From Plutella xylostella (taxonomy: Eukaryota > Arthropoda > Insecta > Lepidoptera > Plutellidae), in assembly GCF_932276165.1 (NCBI RefSeq), contig NC_064012.1:14329501-14393500 (forward strand): a stretch of DNA of 64,000 bases, read 5' to 3'. The notes beneath the pieces were generated by a model. The model was not told the DNA's origin. It made no database searches and saw only the letters and a list, made by a program, of their open reading frames with translations. A program made the position numbers and the translations under genes. Positions 57,108 through 64,000 of this stretch are shown piece after piece. Position 1 is the stretch's first letter. The number at the start of each line of letters is the position of its first letter.

Positions 57108-57226
57108 ATATACAGGGTGTCGCAAAAGTCAACGCAAATTTACCAAGAACAAAAGTTGCTTAGAATGACGATTTGTATCACCTTCTACCGGTGTTTTGGT
57201 AACTTATGGCACACCCTATATAGCTG
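57108..57226. mobile_element. short MITE, 45 bp after exon 4
   Basis: TATACAGGGTGTCGCAAAAG and GGCACACCCTATATA are imperfect inverted ends related in sequence to family B termini. Confidence 0.5.
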
Positions 57227-58297
57227 CCTCGTATTTCCCCCTTCGGAAATCTGAAGCCGAAAGAGGTGACCAGTAGAAATCGTAACTAAATCGAGTAGAA
57301 GTTTATTTAAATTCATGAATACATATATACGGCTTACAACCACCAATTACAGAGGTACTATTTCCTTTGAGAACATATCCAATCCGCATAATATGTCTCA
57401 AATACAAAAAGAGACTTATTTAAAGTCAAACATCAGTTAATACAGCAAAGGGAAATCCGCCACGGGCCTAAATATGATTAATTTCGTATTCCCTATCCGA
57501 TATGTGATCTCAATAATCCGTGATAAACTTACCTCTATATCCATGCGTCAAACGGACGGCCAAAGCAATTTATAAATTCCCTTTAAATCAAAGCCGGACG
57601 CAGCTACATGCCAATATATGTACTTAATCAAATTAAAACCCTACGTGCCTACCTTTGTATCTCGGAACCGGCAAATATTATTGCGATGCAATATGAAACA
57701 TTCGCTTTGTGAATCTGTTATGAGCCTATTAGTGTTTATTACGGCAGAATCAAGTAGCGGTGTCTGCTTTGTATGGTCAACTGTTCAATATTGTAAAATG
57801 AAATTTCGAGATTCGTTTGTTTGTGGATTAGTCATTGTATGTTCTTTATACAATCCGATATTGAACCCTTTATCACTAATACTCTTTGCTATATCCACTT
57901 TGTTATGAAGATAATTTGCATTTAAAGCTGTAGTTACAACATGCAATCTATTGGCTTCGCGCCTAACTGAGTTTTAGGGCGTGTTCCGATTAGGCTCACA
58001 TTATGCACATGACAACCCCATGGTTAAGCACAAATTGATGTGCTAAAGTGGGTCCCGCGATCACATCCTTACATTTGTTAAGTTTTATTATAATTAAGTA
58101 TTTAAATGAACAACCGGGTGGGGCCAGTGATGGTTAGTAAAGGAACAAAACCGTGTTTGATTCACGGCCGGGGCAGATTATGTTTATAGATAGATATTTC
58201 ATCTCAGCTCATGTTTGCGTCAGGGTTACATCTCCTGTCCGCCGGTTCAGCGTGGAGATTATAAATGGCAAATAAAAATAATGAGTTTAGTAAAAAA

Positions 58298-58372
58298 AAA
58301 CAAACACTCACACCTTGTACTAATGTACTCCCTTGTGGGGTAGGCAGAGGTGCATTGCTGCACCCACTTTTA
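58298..58372 (-). mobile_element. tRNA-derived SINE fragment S7 (3' end)
   Basis: 'CACCTTGTACTAATGTACTC' to 'GCTGCACCCACTTTT': the 3' third of the S4-type SINE, 5'-truncated, with an A-tail on the minus strand. Confidence 0.8.
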
Positions 58373-58482
58373 ATCTATGAAATCTATAACTAACCTATAG
58401 TAACTATGTCTCATGGATCAAGCTTTATTTAAGAATTACTTAAATTGGGAATTAATTAACACTGACGTTCACCCCCTATAAA

Positions 58483-58498
58483 CCCCCCCCCCCCCCCC
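58483..58498. repeat. poly(C) run
   Basis: About 15-16 consecutive C; length is likely unreliable in the assembly. Confidence 0.7.
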
Positions 58499-59376
58499 TT
58501 ACACAGACAGCCTGCGCCGTAATCCAGTTAGCAGGCGCTAAACCAATACGTTAACAAACATAAATTACGTATTAATGATATAAATATCACCGCCAATTGA
58601 GCCAATTTATACTGTAAAACTACCCTAGTCTGTTATGTAGACACATTTTTACGCCCTATACATACGGTAAAAGATCCTTAGAAACGCGTATTTGATGGCT
58701 AGATGGCAGTTGCATTTTAAAAGGACTGTAAAGATATTGAAAATAAACGGAATTTATGAAAGTTCGAAGTAAATAATACCTTTGCAACAATGTCACATAA
58801 TAAGTAGACAGAAAATTAACATAGCCCCTGTTCCAACATTTCGTATTCATCTGGTCACGTCAAGCTATACGTGCGAATAATTTCCAGTGGTGTTGTAAAT
58901 TTTCCTGGACCACAAATGTATGATTCTATTAACTATCACGCACGGATCAAACAATGGTGTTGTTACAAATGTTTGCATCCTAAAATAACTTTGGTGAATA
59001 TTCAAAGGGCAACTAACTAACTTTACAGGCACGTAGGTTCTAAGCTTAGCTATAGTAATCCCAACTCTGTGTCGTTGCGTTTAGAGGTAGTGATTGCTTG
59101 CAGTTTAAACAAATGGAGCTGATTGAACTAGCGTCCGAAGTAAATGCAATAACAGTGGCGGCTGACCATCTGCGGACTCAAATTGAATTTAAAACCTGAC
59201 GGAAAAACATAAAGCCTCGAATTCACTAGGGCACAAGTTCTGAGACTGTTACAGAACATCAACGGTGCGTGTTCTCAGAACATTTTGATAACATGTCGTG
59301 ATACATGTTGTTTGTCCACACCAGCAGTCTCCGCCGAGATGTCGCCCGAGGAAGTCAATAAGTTTTTTCTACGGGC

Positions 59377-60144
59377 ATGTTGATGCTAGAAGTCGCGCAC
59401 ACAAAGTACTCTGTGCGCCATGTCGGTTGCCAACGCCTGATAATTGACGAAGCCCTGATGAACCATTTCGGGGCAATCGTAATGGCCGCCCACCTGTCTC
59501 GTGCCTGTGATATTGCTCTGATCGGAGACATCAATCAGCTACCATATATCGACAGAGAGAACCTATTCGAGCTTAGGTACAATCGCCCAACACTGGTAGC
59601 AAACATCACCCAGGAGCTGTTGTGCTCATACAGAAACCCCATGGATGTTGCATACGCCCTAAAGGAAGTATACTCAGGCATATACGCAGCCACAGCGCGC
59701 ATCCAATCCCTGCAGCTGAAAAGGTTAACAGACGCAGTAATTCCCAAATCCCAAACCAACACTCTGTTCCTGGTGCATACACAGGAAGAAAAAGAGACCT
59801 TGACCAGCCAAGGGTATGGTGAAGGAATGGGCTCACGCGTCCTAACCATACACGAAGCACAGGGATTGACGTACGAATCCGTTATTATCATAAGAACAAA
59901 AGATAAAATAAAGTTGCACGATAGCATACCTCACGCAGTAGTGGCGCTGTCGAGGCACACCACCGCCTGCACCTACTATGCGGATGACACCGAGGACGCT
60001 ATCGGCAACCTCGCTAAAACGGCAATAACAGCGCCAAAGAAACGCATCCTCGAGTACAATCTAAAAATGGCAGTTAAGAATCGAGACGAAGAGGTCATTG
60101 CACTTTCTGGGGAAATGTTAAGAAGGCAAAACGGGGCGGAATAA
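59377..60144 (+). CDS. virus-type superfamily-1 RNA helicase fragment (retroposed)
   Basis: 255 codons from ATG to TAA. Codons 1-14 lie in the host MITE; the inserted part begins at codon 15. It starts just before a Walker-B-like 'LIIDEA' (motif II), then 'IGDINQLPYIDR' (motif III, as in viral Helicase_1 of alphavirus-like positive-strand RNA viruses), 'SYRNPMDVA' (motif IV region), 'TIHEAQGLTYESV' (motif V) and 'AVVALSRHT' (motif VI), ending about 55 residues later. Walker A (motif I) is absent, so ATP hydrolysis is not expected. In such viruses this domain unwinds RNA in the replicase. The frame is undamaged. Known alternatives are an endogenous viral element or a retrotransposon-borne copy; TSD and poly(A) favour LINE-mediated insertion. 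Expression is unknown. Confidence 0.85.
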   Translation: MLMLEVAHTKYSVRHVGCQRLIIDEALMNHFGAIVMAAHLSRACDIALIGDINQLPYIDRENLFELRYNRPTLVANITQELLCSYRNPMDVAYALKEVYSGIYAATARIQSLQLKRLTDAVIPKSQTNTLFLVHTQEEKETLTSQGYGEGMGSRVLTIHEAQGLTYESVIIIRTKDKIKLHDSIPHAVVALSRHTTACTYYADDTEDAIGNLAKTAITAPKKRILEYNLKMAVKNRDEEVIALSGEMLRRQNGAE

Positions 60145-60785
60145 ATCATAAAATATAATTTTGGTTAAGAGCGCAAAATATAGGTCAAATTGGGAAAATA
60201 ATTTATATAACTAACCTATTGATTATTATATCATAACTAACAATTAAAATAAGTTATCTTTAAGAACAGAGTCACACACTAACATCAGGCAAAACATGAC
60301 CTATAACGACTGAGGGGCCGAGCCATTGCCAGGTGTCTACTAAGTTCTCCGAAGACAGCTGGCATTGGCCCTGTCCTTGTTAAGTTTGTTGCCATTACTA
60401 ATGTAAGTGTGACTCTATCCATTAATCAATTAATTAAAAAAAAAAGGAAAAAAAAAGAAAAAAAAATTCTTGTATAATGAGATACACGGCTGGGGGTTTT
60501 TAATCGGTTAACGCCCGACACTACCTGGGTCCTCTTCCCAGGTGTCCATGTGGATTTTCCCCCAGCAGTGGAAAAAAAAGGGAAAAAAGAAAAAGAAAAA
60601 AAAAAAAGAACAATATATATATAAAAGATAGAATATATATACCTATATATAAATGAAACTTCCTTACCGAGTAGAAAGTAGATAAAAGAATTAAAAACTA
60701 TCTCATAAAAATTACCACTCTTCAAAAGGCACGGACATAAAGTCTGTGGAGTGATAACAATTTCTAAAAAAAAAAAAAAAAAAAA
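59419..60785 (+). mobile_element. 5'-truncated retroposon carrying the helicase, poly(A), 16-bp TSD
   Basis: Flanked by AAAGTACTCTGTGCGC (59403-59418 and 60786-60801; the AAA of the right copy merges with the tail). The 3' part (60145-60785) has three modules, each with a stem-loop followed by an A-rich tract. Module 1: GCCATTGCCAGGTGTC / GACAGCTGGCATTGGC (60322-60369), A-tract at 60435. Module 2: GCTGGGGG...CCCCCAGC enclosing CCTGGG...CCCAGG (60489-60566), A-tract at 60570. Module 3: CACGGAC-ATAAA-GTCTGTG (60731-60749), final poly(A). Module 3 also occurs alone at 36.2 kb. Confidence 0.85.
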
Positions 60786-61669
60786 AAAGTACTCTGTGCG
60801 CTAGACTGATGTCGCAGGAAGTTCTGTCTCGCGAGTCAAAACACGGAACCTGTTCTGCGACACGTATAGTGCCACAAACTTATCTGTTCCGGTGACAGCT
60901 CACGTAAATGTGTAATATTTCTTCATTCTATAAGATTTTATGATTGCCCATAGTAGTAATTCTCCCTTGCGGTATTAATAAACCCATCTAATCCTTAACA
61001 ATATATAATTCATTAGTAAGTAATGAGATATGGATCAATTTAGTTCGCTCTCACCGGAACAGATAAGTTTGTGGAACTTTAGATGTCGCTATATTGTCGC
61101 GTGCGACGTCGCAGAACAGAGCGCGACGTCGCGGCGACACGTAGACGACATGTGCCTAGACAGGTTCTGCGACAATTTGTCGCCTAGTGAATACGAGGCT
61201 TAAAGTTGTACAGACTGTTGCAAAAGCATTGTCATTCTGACAAGGGTCAGGTTTCTTTACTGAAGGCTGTACTATCTAAGTCCGTTCACTTTGTACTAAC
61301 TACCTACTACAGTAATTTCAGTTATGGGCAACGAAACCTATAGGTACTCTTACCGTGACAATATGCTAAATGTTTCGACGACCAAACTGACACTGCTACC
61401 TAGCCTGACCCCCCTTACTTGAGGGGTTTCCTTCCAGGCTATGTACCGACTCCATCCTCCACTTCTCACATTATAAGGGCCAGCTTAAAACCAGCGCCGT
61501 GGCCTTATTATCTATATCAAATGCCTTTGACCTGGTGCCTTTTTGACACTTTGGACAGCAAACCTATCGTGTTATTGCTTGTTCTGCATTGTATTATCTT
61601 CTGTTTCCTGTTGTTGTCAGTATATCAGCTAAATATTTCTTCATCTTTATCTTTTTATCTTCTCCCTAG

Positions 61670-61878
61670 GCAAACCCCCGGACTTCCTGGCCTTCTTCAT
61701 CACGATCGGCATGATGTTCGTCCTGGTGGCCGGTGTGAAGAAGTCCCTCTTCTTCAACAACCTGCTCAACGCCATCAACCTGTCTGTCTGGGTGTTCATC
61801 GTGGCCGCTGGTCTCTTCTACATCGATACTAGCAACTGGACTCAGCATGACGGGTTTCTGCCGTATGGGTGGAGCGGG
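61670..61878 (+). CDS. cationic amino acid transporter, coding exon 5
   Basis: Acceptor TTCTCCCTAG, donor AGCGGG|GTGAGT; 209 nt, phase 1 in, phase 0 out. Encodes 'KPPDFLAFFITIGMMFVLVA' and 'GVKKSLFFNNLLNAINLSVW', then a hydrophobic stretch and 'NWTQHDGFLPYGWSG'. The order (TM, G-x-K-x-S-x-x-x-N-x-x-x-x-x-N basic loop, TM, extracellular loop with F-x-P-x-G-W-x-G) is standard for CATs. An N-W-T sequon in the loop could be N-glycosylated. Confidence 0.94.
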
Positions 61879-61920
61879 GTGAGTGTTATTAATGGGAGAT
61901 TGTTTTTTTTGTGGTTATTA

Positions 61921-62160
61921 TACACTCGAGAGCAATGACAAAGTTCCACTGACAAAATAGCGACACTCAAATGGCATCCAACTTTTTATACAATGTACTT
62001 GATTAAAATTTGAACCCAATTTTTACGTTTGCGGTTGTTAATTTTCTGATGCTATATTAAATGTACCTAGGTACTTCAACATTGCAGACTGCATCATTTG
62101 AGACTGAGTAATTTGGTGCTAAATATTGTCACAGAAACTTTTTCATTACTCGCGAGTGTA
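61921..62160. mobile_element. MITE family A copy 12, 42 bp after exon 5
   Basis: TACACTCGAGAGCAATGACA to CTTTTTCATTACTCGCGAGTGTA, 240 bp, full interior. It begins within 45 bases of the exon 5 donor. Confidence 0.85.
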
Positions 62161-63411
62161 ATTGAATTTGTTTATATAATATATATATATATGTGTGTGT
62201 ATAATATATACAGGTTGGGTAAGCCAGTTGGGACTGGATGCAGTATTGTTTCATTTTAAAATATCAATAAAAAATAACATACTATAGGTACTTTACTGAT
62301 ACAAAATTCCATTAACATTAATTGCAATTAAATTATCATATTCAATTTCTCCGCTTGTTAAGCTCCTTTACACTGACAGGTGGAATCAATCCAATCAATC
62401 AAAATAAATTCATCATCAGACAATGACAATGGTATTAGCCAGCGGCACAATGATATGCACCGAATTAATCCGCTGGTATTAACAAGAGCAATTATCATTG
62501 TTGACTCTATAATTATGAAAGGATTTGAAGTTATAGATGAAAGTGAGTTTTAAGCGATTAACTCTAATGAAAGTAAAATCATCCGTTGCGTAGTTTATCC
62601 AATTCGAAATAGATGTAAAAAAAATATTTTTAAATATGTTGATAAAGATAAAGAAACATTTATTCGACACATAGACAGCGACAGCAACAAAAAGAAAGAT
62701 ACAGACTTAAAGAAAAGAAATACATATACAAAATAACAAGGCCAAAAACATAATAATAAAAAATTAACATGAGGCAAAAACAAAAATACAGGCAAAATAT
62801 AAAACAATAACACAACGGGTTGCTGTGTTGCACCTTTTAGTATCTTTTTTTTGGTGAGAATTGAACTTTCTTTAATTGAAGCAAGATTTTTACTTTTTCT
62901 GTTTTACACCCTGTATATTTAGGTATCTGATTTCATGAGTCCGGACTCCGGACATACAAAGGCGTTATGAATTATACAAAATAAATAAAATGTGCAACAG
63001 TATTTTCCAATTTGTGTTATAGCAAAACAATGAGAAATTTTATATTCACCGCGAGCTGGAGTCAGTATAACACACTAATTAGTTTTATTTTTCACGTTGT
63101 TTGACCAGTTTAACCTTATTTAAAAAAGTTTTCTGAAAGCTGAAGTTATAATGTTATCTACTACATTCGTAGTAAACTTAGCCCAAAAATAGTAATTATA
63201 AATCATCTAGACAAAATTCCTTTAATTTCTTGTGTTTTTTTTGTATTTTTTTCTTGGTGTCAAAGACGAGACACTACATCACATCTAGGCGTGCGCGTCT
63301 TACGCCCCGTGCAAGGCCTTTAGGCGTATTCATATACTTCGGTTTCTTTTCAATCTTCTTCTTCTTACACGCTAAGTTTATCCTGTTTACTGACTAGTCA
63401 TTTACCCACAG

Positions 63412-63583
63412 GTGTTCAGCGGCGCAGCAACCTGTTTCTACGCGTTCATCGGCTTCGACATCATCGCGACGACCGGCGAGGAGGCCCACAACCCCAAGCG
63501 CTCCATCCCGCTGTCCATCGTCATGAGCCTCGGGATCATCCTGCTGGCCTACGTGTCTAGCTCCATGATACTCACGCTTATTG
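63412..63583 (+). CDS. cationic amino acid transporter, coding exon 6
   Basis: Acceptor TTTACCCACAG, donor TTATTG|GTAAGT; 172 nt, phase 0 in, phase 1 out. Encodes 'VFSGAATCFYAFIGFDIIAT' and 'TGEEAHNPKRSIPLSIVMSL', then a hydrophobic segment to 'SSSMILTLI'. The C-F-Y-A-F-x-G-F-D-x-I-A-T-T-G-E-E-x-x-N-P-x-x-x-I-P block is the hallmark of the CAT subfamily. Remaining exons lie beyond the window. Confidence 0.95.
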
Positions 63584-63599
63584 GTAAGTGATAAAAAAT

Positions 63600-63640
63600 T
63601 CTTCATCCGAGAGAGAGAGAGCGAGAGAGAGAGAGAGAGC
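63600..63640. repeat. (GA)n microsatellite
   Basis: Interrupted GA run between exon 6 and its partial duplicate. Confidence 0.9.
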
Positions 63641-63725
63641 GGAGACAACATTACAGTATAAGATAAAACGCCTGCGTGTTATTTTAAAGATCTTTATAAG
63701 TCTTTTATAAGTCTTTACGTTATCC

Positions 63726-63824
63726 TCAAAGCGCTTCATCCCGTTGTCCATCGTCATGAAGCTCGGGATTATATTGCTGGCCTACGTGTCTAGCTCCATG
63801 ATACTCACGCTCATTGGTAAGTGA
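63726..63824 (+). pseudogene. partial duplicate of transporter exon 6 (3' part with splice donor)
   Basis: Matches 63494-63590 from 'CAAGCGC' through the donor ATTG|GTAAGTG. The translation stays open: 'KRFIPLSIVMKLGIILLAYV' then 'SSSMILTLI'. About eight substitutions are visible; most are third-position or synonymous Leu changes, and two residues change (Ser to Phe, Ser to Lys). The 5' part of the exon and its acceptor are absent; only a weak AG (63729-63730) lies upstream. Could be a pseudo-exon, the truncated end of a paralogous or allelic copy, or an assembly join of two haplotypes. Confidence 0.85.
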
Positions 63825-63831
63825 AGAATAA

Positions 63832-64000
63832 GTCTTTTATTTTTATTTATTTATTTATTTTTATTTTGGCTTCATACAGTCATAAGTTATGAAAATACAG
63901 GTTTAAATACTTACATACTATTATAGACTCGGAGAGCCGACAATTTAAAATTAAGCTATATTTTAGTTTACAAATATCCAGAGAACTATCAACTAGTGGA
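63832..64000. repeat. (TTTA)n run and possible retroelement 3' end
   Basis: TTTATTTTTATTTATTTATT at 63837, followed by unassigned sequence to the window edge. Confidence 0.4.

Larger units (their letters stand above)
59213..61200. mobile_element. TAA-flanked MITE (PIF/Harbinger-like) hosting the helicase retroposon
   Basis: TIRs AGCCTCGAATTCACTAGG and CCTAGTGAATACGAGGCT, flanked by TAA (59210-59212 and 61201-61203). The inner left and right parts also pair loosely (AAGTTCTGAGAC / GTTCTGCGACAA). Without the insert the element is about 600 bp. Same TAA-target class as the elements at 23.4 and 25.6 kb. Confidence 0.8.

Noticed and set aside
58483..58498. Poly(C) run as a functional element
   Set aside because: Homopolymer with no supporting context; probably slippage or assembly-sensitive sequence.
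59377..60144. Helicase ORF as an ordinary host gene
   Set aside because: It lacks Walker A, begins inside a MITE, has no introns, and sits within a target-duplicated, poly(A)-tailed insert, so it is a retroposed fragment.

Overview
This is a eukaryotic, intron-bearing, AT-rich window that looks like a moth or butterfly (Lepidoptera). The inference rests on the repeat content: non-autonomous Helitrons with A|TC...CTAG|T ends, several tRNA- and 5S-rRNA-derived SINE families, jockey/CR1/RTE non-LTR elements, and a dense layer of TA- and TAA-flanked MITEs. No species can be named from sequence alone.

Layout. 1-41.3 kb is repeat-dominated and holds no host gene I can support. Its landmarks are a nearly intact CR1-like LINE (about 3.85-7.6 kb, 1020-codon EN-RT ORF), a dead jockey-like LINE (about 11.95-16.64 kb) carrying a SINE, a decayed RT vestige (19.5 kb), RTE 3' fragments, a three-unit tandem repeat (26.8-27.6 kb) split by a SINE, and a Helitron split by a 5S-derived SINE (27.7-28.3 kb). 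41.4 kb to the right edge is the 5' half of one host gene on the + strand, a cationic amino acid transporter of the SLC7/CAT type. Six coding exons (907 nt, about 302 residues) alternate strictly between intron phases 0 and 1, with introns of 1.5-7.1 kb. The gene runs off the window, and its upstream 5'UTR exon(s) and promoter are not identified. A partial second copy of the last exon's 3' part, with its splice donor, lies about 140 bp downstream of it.

The most unusual object is in intron 4 of the transporter (59,213-61,200): a TAA-flanked MITE interrupted by a 1.37-kb retroposed insert with a 16-bp target-site duplication and a poly(A) tail. The insert carries an open reading frame for the C-terminal part of a superfamily-1 helicase of the kind found in alphavirus-like positive-strand RNA viruses, followed by a 3' region of three stem-loop-plus-A-tract modules. 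The last module recurs alone, inverted, at 36.2 kb. The insert therefore looks less like a one-off endogenous viral fragment and more like a mobile or chimeric retroposon carrying a virus-type helicase.

Most other signals are transposable elements nested in one another, and many insertions can be ordered in time from their target-site duplications.
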